Of a stretch of DNA of 64,000 nt, positions 34,401 to 46,214 are shown piece by piece. The stretch spans positions 8,556,001-8,620,000 of the forward strand of contig BSBN01000829.1 of NCBI GenBank assembly GCA_027924645.1, written 5' to 3'. Positions within the stretch are counted from its first letter, which is position 1, and every line of letters starts with the position of its first letter. The position numbers were made by a program, and so were the translations under genes. Below the pieces are notes generated by a model. That model saw only the letters and a list, made by a program, of their open reading frames with translations, was not told the origin of the DNA and did not search any database. This DNA is from Cunninghamia lanceolata (Eukaryota > Streptophyta > Pinopsida > Cupressales > Cupressaceae).

Positions 34401-35079
34401 TACATGTCGAGATTAGGAGCAGGAAAGGAGGCTACTTCGATGATCAACAAAACAAGGCAATGATGGCTATGTCTTCCCTTTTCTATTCATTAGATTCATA
34501 GTATTTTTCTTTATATCTACATATGTTCAGCTATAACCCATGGCTTGTGTGGGACATCTAACATGTCATTATTTCTTTCAATGCAATGCTTATACCTTTA
34601 TGTATTTCAACTTGTAAATGAATAACCATTGTGATGAATGAAATACTTATCTCTCTTGACTATTTTGCAATTCAATGATTGATCTGAAACTTTTCCTTCT
34701 TTCTTGAACAACTGAACTGCATTTAACACTGAAACATAATAACTATGCAACTAACTCATAACAAAAGTAAATCAAACCTCACTAAAAAATGATAATGTTA
34801 CATCTACTCAACCAATTTTGAGCTGTGTTAAAAAATGGTAACATTTCTGGCGACTTCTACTATATGCTTGCCTACTAAGCATTTGATCAATTGCCTTGAA
34901 AATCCATTGTGCATTGAGTCATACTCTATTCCTCTCTAACTCAGAAAACACTAAAAATTTGTACTCCAGCTGGTTCAAATAGCAATAGAAAATTGAAAAC
35001 AACACAACTAAAAGCAAACTAACAGGCCCTGATGGCCAAAACAAAATGTTGAAAACAAATGTGCATGAGCACTTATTAA

Positions 35080-37578
35080 CTACAACACTAACCTAACTCT
35101 ACTGTAACCAGCCAAGGTAATTGATAAGATAAAACCATTGACCAATTGGGTGAAATAACTGCCCTTCCTACAAAATATTTGATGTTTCACAAAATTTTGT
35201 ACATCTACTTGAAAAAGAACAATGGTCAAAAGACTATGAATCAGCCGCACCACATCTTGAATAATATACACAAGACCACTAACCTCTTTACTTGTAATGA
35301 AAACACTGTTATCCTAGGGTGACAGAACGAATTGAGTCTATTCTTCTCCAACAACACTCTCATGTTTAATATCCATCTTGGGAAGAAGCCTGATTGGGCA
35401 GCCTTTGGAGATGATAAACTAAAAACTCTTTTTGCTATTTTATCCTCTGAGAACTGCCTCTTCCACCACAACCTCTTTGATCACCTGATCATATTGATAA
35501 TAGACCTTCATCTTGAAAGGTGTTAAGCTACCAACAGTGTTAGAGAAAAAATTTTCAACGACAGTCGAGAGTAAATCCTCTCGATGAACAATTTTATCAT
35601 GCAAGGTATGCTCTAACTGATATTCATAATGGCCTTCAAAATTCATACCTTTAACATCAGCCTCCTGATCCTGCTTATTATCCTCATCATCCACTGTTTT
35701 GGGTTCCTAATTGCTACAAGAAAACAACAGAATGGCAAGTTCTTTGCAATCCGAATAGTCAGAATCTTGACAATCGAGTATGAAGTTGTCTTGAATAGGT
35801 AGATCATCTCTAGCTAGTTGACTTGCTTACTTGTCAAGACAAACTACCTCAGTCTCATTCAGGTCAGCTTCTTCATTACAGTACGATGGGAGCTCTAAGA
35901 ATAAACTGAATGCCTCATCTTCATAAGGAATTTGATCTGATTCAACTTTGTGTTCATCATGATAGTCAAGGTCTTTATGCACAGTAAGCGTACTAGACTC
36001 AGAAACAAAACCACCTCTTTGCTCTTCAAACTATACTGAGGTCTTAATCTCATCATTGTCCTTTCAGAATAGCAACATATGACTTTCTACAATTTCTCCT
36101 AGCTGTGCCAAATCAGCTAATAAGTGGGATTCCTGCATGTTGTCCTCATTATCTTCAACATAAATGGGTAGCTGATTGAACAAGAAAACTACATCATTTT
36201 CCTCTTCCGGTCTATTCTCCCTTTGAACCAGAGTAACATGTCTTTGCAATTGAAGACTTTCACCCTTAAATTTATGCATCCTACTTTGATTCATCTTATA
36301 GAAAGCATTAGAATTTTTTTCAAATGATTCAAAGTGCATAGGGTTCAGGACCAACTCTGGATAAACATCCTTCACACATTCAATATTCTCATAACCAGTC
36401 AGAGATGCAGGACAAACAGCAGCAACTTCTTGTTTTTTATTTGATTTCTCAGCTACTAGCTTGACATTCATGATTTCAATTGGTTTGGATTCTCAATGTG
36501 GCTGAAACTGAGGACTAATAGATTGGTTTTGAATGCAGACAGGCTCCTAAGTAAAGTTAGATCTTCTGAAACTTAGGATTTTGATCTCCTAAGGAGTCTA
36601 TTTGCATTCAAAACCCATCTCTTGGCCTTAAGGATAATTCTGATCACAAAAATTAGGGTTTTGGCAATTCATAAAAACTACTTTAGGGTTATGATTTCTT
36701 CTTGGGCCCTGTGGATTAGTTTGGAAGGGTAGCCTATATTGCTAATTGGGCTGATACGGGACTTGGTATGGCTCATGTTCTTGACTGATTTGCCTCCTAA
36801 TATTAACAAATTCTTCACCAACAACTTGCAGCATAATTCTACCTTCTTGAAACTCTTGGGAATGAGCTAGAACATTAGGATCTTGAGCAGCAGTTTGGTG
36901 TCCTATGGTTGGAATAGCTGAGACAACAGGTAAAAGGGGTATTGTCATGGGCTCAGGTGGTTGGATTTGTAGAAAAAGGGGTAAGGGAGGCCTTGGGACT
37001 ATTTTCGCTACTAGAATAAGGCAATTTTCTACACTAACAACAATCTCAAAAGCATCAGGAAGGGTAGATCCACCCAGAGCTTGAATCATAATAGATATTT
37101 TGCTATCTAAATCTCTAAGATAAAATAGAAAGGCATGTTGGGGTGTAGGCCTTACCGTTACAGGGATTCTATTCCAAGTCCTCTGGAAGCAGTAATTGAA
37201 ATCAAATATATGTTCATGCAGATGCCTACTCAACTGCTGCAGTAGAGATAAGAGATCAGATTTGTCCTCAAAGTGTTTGTGCAACCCATCTCCTAGCTAA
37301 TCCCACATTGTGATTGAGCCTACTATGAGTCCTCTGAACCACTGCAAAGCTTTCTCTTTCAGTAATGCAGCCAAGAGTCTGATTGTAATGTTCTCTTGGG
37401 TAACATTATGTACTGAACATAGCGTTGGTGCATCCTGAATGTGCTCAACATCTGTAGTGTGATCTTCTCCGGTGAAATATGACAGTCCTCTAAGGGCTAC
37501 AATAGGAATGTCACCATGCTGGACTAGTTGTAATAGGCTGCCCCTGTTAAATGCAAAAAAATGATATGGTCTGGCCAT
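35080..37578 (-). pseudogene. Tat-type gag with a long unknown C-terminal extension
   Basis: A single frame runs about 830 codons from ATG at 37578 to 35080, broken by about 14 stops, of which about 10 are TAG. The first 300 residues are a gag: ENITIRLLAALL, ALQWFRGL, FNYCFQRTWNRIP, HAFLFYLR, PRPPLPLFLQIQPP. These match the gag of the Tat-like element at 43990-45330. The following 500 residues have no recognised domain; they are acidic (EEENDVVFLF, DEDNKQDQEADVK) and end with a hydrophobic stretch near VNGFILSITLAG. All pieces share one frame, so the original was a single protein. It probably built or entered particles made by a partner element. Confidence 0.72.
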
Positions 37579-37800
37579 TTATTTAGAGTTGCCAGGATGT
37601 TAAATTTTTTTTACCTCAATAGGCTGTTGCTATTGAAAAAAACACCTGATCCTTTAGTATTTGACTTTCTTCTCATGTGTTGTTCAAAAGATTTGCATGT
37701 AAAAACTAGAGATTTGAGTCACCAAGTATTCTGATTTTACCTATGAAGGGTTGAAACCTTGCTGTGCATACCAAACAACAAAGAAAACAATGTGTTTTTG

Positions 37801-37817
37801 TCCCACTAGGTGTGCCA
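37801..37817 (-). other. Primer-binding site of array interior 1
   Basis: The minus strand reads TGGCACACCTAGTGGGA, five bases after the LTR end GACAACA. It is almost the same as the Tat-like element's site TGGCACACCCAGTGGGA at 43575. Confidence 0.88.
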
Positions 37818-37822
37818 AAAAC

Positions 37823-40800
37823 TGTTGTCAATCAGGATTGCGCCACTAGTCAAGTCAAGCTTGACTATCCTGTTGAAACATGGAAACCCTCCTCAGATGT
37901 GGGTGATCTAAATGAAGAGGGAATCTCTAGAGTGAGCTGGTTCTCTTACTCTAATAATTTGCTGGGAAAAGAGATAGAAGGGTATGACTGAAATGTAAAA
38001 CTCAACATTAATAACTAATCTAGATGAATTTCTATCATTCACAAAACAAATTCCTCAAACATAAATCTTCACAATTCCACTCATAGTTTGTCCCTTAAGT
38101 GATTTGCAACAAGGTTTGAATTAAACACAAACTGCAACGAGGAAAAAACTAAGTTTTTAACAGCATTGAGACATAATAAAGGACACAAAAGTCACAATAT
38201 AACATCAGATCAAGACTGTAAAATGTGTGGAATGGGATGATTTGCTAATAGAACTAGAAGGAACTTACAATGCATGTAAAACCAAGTGAGCCAAATGCCT
38301 GTATACAACTATCATGTGAATAGGAGAGAAGAAAATGGTATCAACTAACTCTTGGAAAAACTAGGTTTTCCCACTATAAATACCTCCAAGAGATCTATCC
38401 CAAAAAAAGATGGAAGAGCTCCTAAAATAGACTCCAAGTCCATTTTTGAGATACTCAGAAAAGAAGAAATAAAAGCTCTAAAAAATAGTTCAACCTACCA
38501 AATCATGATGCCAAAGGATCTCCTGATGTGTCCCCACCACAAAGCTACTTTCTTCTACTCATGAAATCTTTGAATTTTGTCCTATATGACTCAAAATAAA
38601 ACAAATCGAAAAGAATATCTAATTTGCTTTATTAGCCTATAAACTGCCTAAAAATAGTTAAGTTTTAAAACCAATTTGTAATTGATTGTTTTTTAAACTA
38701 ACTTTACAATGTTATGGCAGTTTGATCTATATCCATATTTGATTTGTTTTTTTCAAAAAATAAATAATAATTGGCTCATAATTTCACCAAATATTTTACA
38801 ATGCATTACAATTGACTTTTCTATAAAAAATCATAAAAAATGATGAAAATATCACTATATATTTTGCAAAAATAAATAAAAGCCTTAGAGGCTTAACTCC
38901 ACGTGGACTGATAATCTATGGTAAACATGGCATGCAAACTTGGCATACATCATCAAAAATGCAAGGTTTGCATATGACATGAACTTCTCTAAGTAGCTAA
39001 GGTATATGTCATATTAAGTGGACCAAGGAAAATTTTGAGCTTTGATATTAGGAGGGAGATGCTGGACCTCACTAAGTCATAAGACGTAGGCACCAAAAAG
39101 GTTGTCAACCTATTAGGTTATGATCCCGAAGGCATTAATGTGGGCAAATAAAATGGTTTTAAATGTGACAAAAACCTTAGTCTTGAATTAGAGAAAAAAA
39201 CCCTAATGATAAAACATGTTCAACCCTAAAATCTCGAGCCATTATCACTTGCATTCTTTGGAGTCTCTTCTCTACACACCGGTCGCCACAGGATACTAGG
39301 GTTTGAACCCAAACTCTCCACTTTCCTTCCTATTCAGGTCTATTTTCTTGGAAGATCTTTGTAGAAAATGAAAGGTAAGTTGTTGCTTTGACATCATTTT
39401 GGATTTTCCCTTATATTTAAGGCGTCACTGGGGCCTTGCAGACCTTGGTTCTAGCTATATTTTCTAATATATTTTAGTCTTTGTTTATCATGGATTTTGA
39501 ACAATTTCTTCATTGTAAAATGCAAACCCTTTTGGATTTGAAGCCATGACTCCATGTCTTTTCTGATGGAAATTCTCTGTATTCTTCTTGCTGAAGCTGT
39601 GAAGCCGCATCCATGCTTTGTATGTCTAAATATTCTAGCTACTCTTTACTTTGCTCATGGGCTCAAAAACTTATTTAAGATCTATTCTTTTCTTTATATT
39701 ACCAAATAAAGCTTAGAACTGTGAGACATTTTGCACTCTCTGAATCTCTTTCGATGAAACCTTGAAACCCATGGGGCTGTAGCTTTGCATTGTGTACAGT
39801 TTCATGGTTTGAAAACTCCATTTAGTAGTATATAAAAATTGTAGAACTCACACATGGTACTTTGTATTCCTCCTTTTGATACATTCTTATGTTAGTGGCC
39901 ATGGGGCCGTGACTGTAACAGTTCATTCCATATTTTTGAATACTCTCTTTGCATATTCCTTGTATTCTGTTTCATTTTTTTAGTATCTAGAAATAAACAA
40001 GGCTCGACATGATAAAAGACCCCTCTATCTGGTAGTGGAAGAAACTTTGTATGGCTCTTGAAACAATGTGAAAGTATAGTTTCTATCTCTACATTCACAA
40101 TCTGCAAGGCTATGGCTATTTGTCTTGCAGTTCTTTATTTGATCTTAAGATGTCTTGAATAAAATTCATTTCCTGTATCACTGTTTGGTGATCTCTAAAA
40201 CAAAACAATTACATCTAGCAATGACAACACTTTCTCCCTTACTGTATGATGGTAGATGCGAGATATGATAGTTTTATTGTTCTTTTGCTTTATGACAAAT
40301 ATGTTCATTTGATATGTAATATATACTCTTTACTAGCTGTTTCACATATGTATTTCCTTCTATATTGTACATAGTGAAGAACACTTGATCATTTCTATCA
40401 CTGTAGATGCTGTCCCATTCTAAGTTTGCAAAATAAAAGCTCCTTGTTGATCTCATAGCATTATTTCTGTGCATTGTTAATATTGTAACTTCATGTGATC
40501 TTACATGGAAAAATGCAACATGATGTAGCTTTGATACTATGTAGAGAGAACACACCTTTGATAGATGAATTTGAACACTGGAAATCCATCCTGTAGAATC
40601 CATATTGAATGGTTGAAACTCCTGACCTATAATCTGATCATGACAAATATGTGGATGCTTATCCTTATGTGTTATTCTATCAGCTGTCCTATGAGCTATC
40701 AAGCTTTCTTCCTCTATAGCTCACTATCATTTGTTTTTGACAACAACCATTCCATTTTACTTGCTACATAGAGAGGTCATGTAGCTTTACATGACATGCA

Positions 40801-41018
40801 CACCTTTAGTATAATGACAGATGATGTATTAAAATAGTTTGACTGTCATATAACTTTGTGACAAGATTCTTTTGTAATGGATTTGCAACACATGATATCC
40901 TATTGATGTTTATGAACACTTGCATTCTCCTGTCATTGTATCATATTATTATGGAGTAGAGGCATATACATATCTCATATGATCACCAAATGAAAAGATA
41001 TAACTTGTCTGAGTGTCT
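37823..41018 (-). repeat. Array LTR 2, part before the Tat-like insertion
   Basis: It starts TGTTGTC and aligns with LTR 1. It is cut at TGTCT (41014-41018), the target duplication of the Tat-like element. The antisense TATA block (about 38375) and the LTR ORF (40274-40702) are both present. Confidence 0.9.
40274..40702 (-). CDS. ORF inside array LTR 2
   Basis: This is the counterpart of the ORF at 32861-33300 and is the longest of the set (142 codons from a TTG-type start, or from the ATG near 40602). It shares QIHLSKVCSLYIVSK, EWDSIYSDRNDQVF and NTYVKQLVKSIY with the other copies. Function is unknown. Confidence 0.4.
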   Translation of the reverse strand: MIAHRTADRITHKDKHPHICHDQIIGQEFQPFNMDSTGWISSVQIHLSKVCSLYIVSKLHHVAFFHVRSHEVTILTMHRNNAMRSTRSFYFANLEWDSIYSDRNDQVFFTMYNIEGNTYVKQLVKSIYYISNEHICHKAKEQ

Positions 41019-41369
41019 TGTTATCCTATTTTCCCTGAAAATCCTTTGAAAGGGTCCCTATAAGCAAAGGTGCCATTTTTCCCATGAAACCTTGCCCAAA
41101 CCTTAAAAAAAACCTAACCATTGGAAAGAGCTTGAAAAAATAGGCAGGTTTGCTTTTTACATCATCTTGAAATTTGGCCAAACAAAGAAGTTCTTCATGG
41201 TCAAAGTTTGGGTCAACATATAGTTCAAATGTACATTTGGTGGGATTGCAAATCCCCATTGGCCTTAGAAAATGTAGAAAAAATTGAGTTTTTATGCATT
41301 TCAGAATGTATATCAGGCCAAGGAGATGCATATACAAAAGGGGAATCTTTCACAGATTCCCAGAATATT

Positions 41370-42110
41370 CCTGGTTTGTATATCCGGTTGCATAAAAATA
41401 TACAAGGGTGGAATGTATATTTGGCTTGTATATTCACATGTACAAGTGAAAGATACAAAGAAATATGCATAAAAATATACAAGGTCGGTGGACATACATG
41501 TGCTACAGTGGCTTGTATATTTGCGCTTGTATGTTTGCACATACAAGAGAAATATACAAAGAAAAGATACAAGGAAATATGCAATGACCAATATACAGGT
41601 GCAAATGTACATTTGCTACAGTACCGCAGGGAAACATACAAAAGATTTTGTATGTTGCCAACATACAAGAGGTGGGCCTGTGCATATACAAGGAGGATTG
41701 TATGTTTCGACATACAAAGGATCACGTGAACAACGGCTTATATATTGCGCATATACAAGTAAATATACATTGGCGATATGCAAGCCAAATTTCAAATGAA
41801 TATCAATTTTGGCTCATTCAGGCTTCAGGTCCGATTTGTATCTATGGGTGTTTGTATGTTTGCATATGCAGAGAGGGATATACATTCAGTGGTTCCCGCA
41901 AAGATACAAAGATGAATGTACATTTGCAATGTACATTGGCGGCTAGTATACAAGCAACGTATATACAAGATGTTATGCATATACAAGTTGCGATTACAAA
42001 GGGCAAGATACACATTTGCATGTGCTAGTTGTTTGTATATTTGCTTGTATCTTTAAACATACAAGCTGATATGCAAGGGAGATTTTAGCCAGACATGATG
42101 CATGGGCAGC
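41370..42110. repeat. Dense TTGTATAT / ATACAAG motif field in the U3 region
   Basis: Several dozen copies of (C/T)TTGTAT(A/G)T and its reverse complement A(C/T)ATACAAG, plus ATGTACATTTG and TGCATATACAAG, occur within about 740 bp, in both orientations. The same field is present in the 3' LTR (about 50390-51115). The open frames on both strands here, full of Tyr, Met, His and Ile, result from this repetition and are not genes. Confidence 0.85.
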
Positions 42111-42891
42111 TTGTTTTTGGGTCTTTCCGAAGGCTAATGGAGGGTGCAATTCTTCAATGACGGGTCCCGGTTTCAGTTCAACGGCAAATCGGGAAGTGCC
42201 ACGTGGTAGTGGCAGATGCATATGCAAAGGCTCTTGCATATACAAGTCATTTTCAAATGCATTTTTAAGAGTGATTGCAAGGGCCTTTTGCTGCCAAAGG
42301 AGCAGAGATACATACAAAGTTTTCAAACATGCAAAGACAGGATCTGAGGTATTTTTAGAGGCTGATATATACATAGGTGCAGAAGTGATATATATAGGTA
42401 GTTGACCAAATCTTTGACCACCGATATCTTCCCCATTTTAGTGAATTTTGACATGCTGTAGGAGGCAAAATGCTTGTTTTTGCCTCCTCTTTCATTTGAG
42501 CAGATTTTTTTGGGGGATTTTCCAATTTTCATTTTCCTGATCTGGGTTTGCATATTTTGCTCAATTGGACATTTCAGCGGCCACCTTGATGTTTTGAAGG
42601 GTTTTTCTCCGCACAGTGGCTCGGGTTGGTGAGGTTCTGTAGGTGCATTCATGGTGTATGGGATTTTTGCTTTCTAGGGTCTTTTCCCGCACAATGGACG
42701 ACGCCTTTGGAGGGTCTTTCTCCATGCTCTGTCCTTTCTTGCATCCTAGCTATGTTTTCCACGTTTTGGTGTGGCAGAGGCATGGCCCCTGTCCCTTCGT
42801 CATGCCTCTACCCATACTTTCTTACGTTTGGCATTTATGGCCTCGATTCTATGATTCAGCGACTCCATGTCCTTCTGGCATGAATCTGGCC

Positions 42892-42898
42892 TATATAA
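42892..42898 (+). promoter_or_regulatory. TATA box of the Tat-like 5' LTR
   Basis: GGCCTATATAAGACAATG is kept in both LTRs (the other copy at 51937-51943). It is placed downstream of the motif field and about 670 bases before the LTR end, which fits the U3/R border. Confidence 0.75.
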
Positions 42899-43574
42899 GA
42901 CAATGTAAAATCTCTTTAAAAGAGGATGGTATTTTTGGGGCTGTTATGCTACCAAAATTTTGTAGTCAGTCCATTTTAGTGTAACTGCAAGGATAAGGGA
43001 ATGTGACTCACTGTTCCTAAATCTGGCCTCTACTGTCTTCCTTTACCCACCAATGAGTGCAATTGGCTAAATGGGTGTAATTCTACTATGAAATGTTCTA
43101 CATTGTAACAGTTTTTTGGGCCTTCATGATTAATAGATGCTGATTTTTGCCTCTTTTATCTCTGAATTTCTGTATTTCATTTGAAGTTTAGTCTGCTCTA
43201 TGGGTAAAGCAGCCCCTCTGCAGGTTTAACCTTCATACTGAAGCTTCAAACTAGCCTTAAACCTATGTGAATCCCCCTTAGCAGCTAAAGAATCATTGCT
43301 ATGTCCATACCTTATCCACCATCTCTCACTAAATCTAGTGTATCGCCTCTTTTCCCTTCATCTCTCCTTCTAACTCTTTCCCCTGCAAGCTTTTAGCACT
43401 AGATTTAGTATCATCGCTCTAAGTAATAGGCTTGGAGCAAGGAACCAGCCTTCTCTAGAGGTCTGATCTCATAATGCAAGGTCCCACACTTCGAGATCAT
43501 TCCAATGTTACTCTAGGTTGCATGAGGTGTCACAGCTGCATGCGAAGGGTGCAAATCTGGGTGATAACAGTTTC

Positions 43575-43591
43575 TGGCACACCCAGTGGGA
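43575..43591 (+). other. Primer-binding site of the Tat-like element
   Basis: TGGCACACCCAGTGGGA begins five bases after the LTR end. Spacing and sequence match the array interiors at 37801, 56778 and 59525. Confidence 0.88.
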
Positions 43592-43940
43592 CTTAGATTC
43601 AAAAAATTCTAAGTTGATAACACTACATTCGGTTACTAGTTTTGATGTGCAACCAATGATATCCAAACCTGTAAGAGGTTGAAAACTTTGCATATCTGGC
43701 AACTCCAACTTTGGTCTAGCAGAACCGTTGTATCTCTACTTATGAGAAGAATACCTACAAGAAGCAGCACTTCACCTTTCAAGTATCTACAATTATCCCC
43801 ACCTAGGAGAGGAGGGGTAGCAGCTGAGAAGCACAAGAATACTCGTGTCCAGCCCAGGAGAGCCAAGTCAACTCCCCCTGTCATTGGAGCCCATACTGCC
43901 TCAAGGACTAAAGCCACAATGATTCCTGTGGTTAGAAATC
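43592..43940 (+). other. Leader of the Tat-like element
   Basis: The segment lies between the primer site and the recognisable gag. A 95-codon basic open frame (43679-43966) lies here in a different frame from gag; it may be an N-terminal gag piece after a frameshift or chance. No known domain is seen in it. Confidence 0.5.
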
Positions 43941-45330
43941 AGCCCTGTGGCTTTCAATCAAGGTAGCCCATTGAATCTAGCTCAGCATGATGATATCCCT
44001 GTCGCTGCCCTGAAGAGTTTACCATTTTTTCATAGTGAAGACAAGACTACTCCAACTGAGCATATCTAGGACATCACAAACCTGTGTATTGTCCATCACC
44101 TAACAGCAGAAAATGTAGCAATTAGGCTACTCGCAGCCTCCCTGAAGGGTAAAGCCTTACAGTGGTTTAGAAGCCTACCGGTAAATTCCATAGATTCCTG
44201 GGATCGCTTGGGAGAGGAATTGTGTAGTTTCTTCAAAGACAAATCTGATCACCTATTGTTGGTGGAGTAGCTATCTACAATCAAAAGAGCCCCTCACGAG
44301 GTCATGTCAGATTTCAATCACCGTTTCCAAAAGACATGGGATAGAATCCCACCAACGGTAAGAGCTACAACTAACCATGCATTTTTATATTTTTTGAGAG
44401 CATTAAATAGTGATATCTCTGTGATGATTCAATCCATGGGAGGGCTTTCCTTGCCACAGGCCTATACCATAGCCATTAGGGCTGAAAATAGTCTCATTCA
44501 GGCTGGCAAAATTGCTCCTAGGCCACCTTTGCCAATTTTCCCCGCAATTCAACCACCAATCCCAACATATGTGCCCCCCATAGCTGTTATACCCACTGCC
44601 CCAACATTACCGACAACTAATCTGCAATCAAATAGGCCAGAAAATGCTACTCAAAATCAATCTTCTGAGTTACAAGAGATCAAGGGATTGTTACAATCTT
44701 TTGGTAATGAGCTGACAAATATGAAAAAGCAATAGTTCCAGAATAGACAGCCCTATCAACCACATAACCAAGGGCAAAACCAGTCTTATCAGGGACAGAA
44801 CCAACCCTGGCAAGCTAACAGGCCACCCTATCAGAATAACTATTAGGGGGTCAGACAGAATGTGAACCAGAGGCCTTTTCAGCCTTACAACCCTGCATCC
44901 ACCAGTGCCGTCAGTGACATTGTCCCTATTCAGAACAACTTGGCTTCCAAGTATGAATGGTGCTCTCCAAGCAATTAGCTGCACAATCAAGCAGCACGTC
45001 CAAGTGGAGCCATAAATCAGGCCCTAATAGTGCAAAATATTGCAACTCTGCAGCCAAGTACATCTAATGAGGGGACTGTGCAGCAAATAGAACAACCTCA
45101 ACATGATACTACCTTTATGAATTGGTAGGAAAATGAGTTTTGTGGCATGAATAGAGACTACACTCCAGTTGCAGCTAACACAGGAGCAAAAAGGAGGAGT
45201 TATGAGATGGATCATGTGACAAATAGAGAAAAAGGACCTGATGATCCGTCTACGTCTTAGTTTCCCCATGTATTACAAAGGAATACTCAAGTAGCCACCA
45301 AAGAGTAGCCTCAATTATAGGCTGATATTA
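43941..45330 (+). pseudogene. Tat-like gag
   Basis: In one frame the reading gives QHDDIPVAALKSLPFF, ENVAIRLLAASLKGKALQWF, DFNHRFQKTWDRIPPTV, HAFLYFLRALN and PRPPLPIFPAIQPP, typical of the capsid region of plant Ty3/gypsy gag, then a Gln/Asn/Pro-rich tail. Nine in-frame stops from 44067 to 45318 are all TAG. The longest open piece is 44304-44735. Protein identity with the gag in the array interiors is evident by eye over about 150 residues. No CCHC knuckle is visible. The product would form the particle. Confidence 0.87.
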
Positions 45331-45389
45331 CAGCCGCCAAACCACATCAGAAGGTAAGCATTGCTGCACCTTTCAATATTATTGAGAAT

Positions 45390-46049
45390 ATGAAAAAGGC
45401 AAATGTGGCAATGTCCATGTGGGATTCCTTGGCAATCCCGGGCCAAAAAGACATATTGCAGTCTCCTTTGTCTAGTTTAAAAATGTCAGGTGATACAAAT
45501 GTTGACCCAACCAAAACTGTCCTTACTAATCCCCCCCAAGACAACAACAAGCAGCCAAGCCAGAATGCCAAACTGTTTCCATTTTATGTGTCTCTAATAA
45601 TTGGAGATAAGCTAGTGCACAATTGCATGGTGGATAGTGGGGCAAGTAGTTCTATTATGCCAAAATAGATTGCAGACCAATTAGGACTGAACTACTAGCC
45701 CCTAACCAAGGGTGTGCTCTAACTTGACGGCACAACTATCAACACCGTGGGTGTGATAAAGGATCTAAGCCTTACCTTGCATACCTATCCAAACGTTTCC
45801 ATCACTCAGGAAGTGCTCATCATTGACCTTCCTCCTCATTTTGCCATGTGCCTATCAAGGGAGTTCATGGCCAAGATAGGAGGATATTTATCCTCAGACT
45901 GGTCCTACATGTTTTTTAGAACTAGATATGGCACCAAGGTAACCTTAAAATCTGAGTTACTTTCAAATCATCACATAGAACCCTACACACCAAGTGCTGT
46001 TAATGCAAGCTGCCTTATCTTCGATGATCCTAAGCTTGTTGTTGCCTAG
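45390..46049 (+). pseudogene. Tat-like aspartic protease region
   Basis: The frame continues from gag. LFPFYVSLIIGDKLVHN leads to the active-site box MVDSGASSSIMPK (about 45625-45665), with DSG intact. A TAG follows directly, then more of the domain (QEVLIIDLPPHFAMCLSREF, 45747-46049). Breaks are TAG at 45666 and 45696, TAA at 45720 and TAG at 46047. The enzyme would process the polyprotein. Confidence 0.85.
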
Positions 46050-46214
46050 CAACTACAAGCTAAAAGTATACTAGAGGTACTGTTAAGAGAGTGGGTCTTG
46101 GAAAATACTGTTGATAGTCCTGAGGAACACATGCAAGAGTCTAGTATGGGAATGTACATACTGCATGAGCCAGAATCAGAAATTCCAAGCCTTGTAAAGA
46201 GTTCAGAATTGCTA

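Larger units (their letters stand above)
30474..34843 (-). repeat. Array LTR 1 (4,370 bp)
   Basis: It runs TGTTGTC...GGTAACA on the plus strand and aligns with LTR 2 and LTR 4 throughout. It lacks about 110 bases near 32406 that the other copies retain (39750-39840, 58720-58800 and 61470-61550). The left boundary is secure because the sequence before it differs from the bases before the other LTRs. Confidence 0.9.
34844..37822 (-). mobile_element. Array interior 1
   Basis: About 3.0 kb lies between LTR 1 and LTR 2. In sense order it has the primer site at 37801-37817, a short leader, then one long frame (37578-35080), and a purine-leaning stretch AGAAGTCGCCAGAAA directly before the LTR start. 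It encodes no protease, RT or integrase. Confidence 0.88.
41019..43569 (+). repeat. Tat-like 5' LTR (2,551 bp)
   Basis: It pairs with 50004-52601 with a few indels and scattered substitutions. The U3 part (41370-42110) is crowded with TTGTATAT/ATATACAAG motifs. A TATA box TATATAA is at 42892-42898. The end GGTGATAACA is followed by the primer site. Confidence 0.95.

Noticed and set aside
34391..34470. Exon-like block after the acceptor (VHVEIRSRKGGYFDD) as a named host gene
   Set aside because: It is too short to identify and its frame is not continuous with the upstream ATG exon. It is kept only as part of the antisense-block hypothesis.
37764..37991. A 75-codon plus-strand frame, also seen in part near 30480, 56800 and 59550
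   Set aside because: It crosses the LTR/primer-site boundary on the antisense strand, and the other copies are broken.
41208..42028. Overlapping open frames on both strands (up to 173 codons), and their copies at 50253-51207
   Set aside because: They arise from the TTGTATAT/ATACAAG motif field in the Tat LTR. The products are low-complexity Tyr/Met/His/Ile sequences open on both strands, with no domain.
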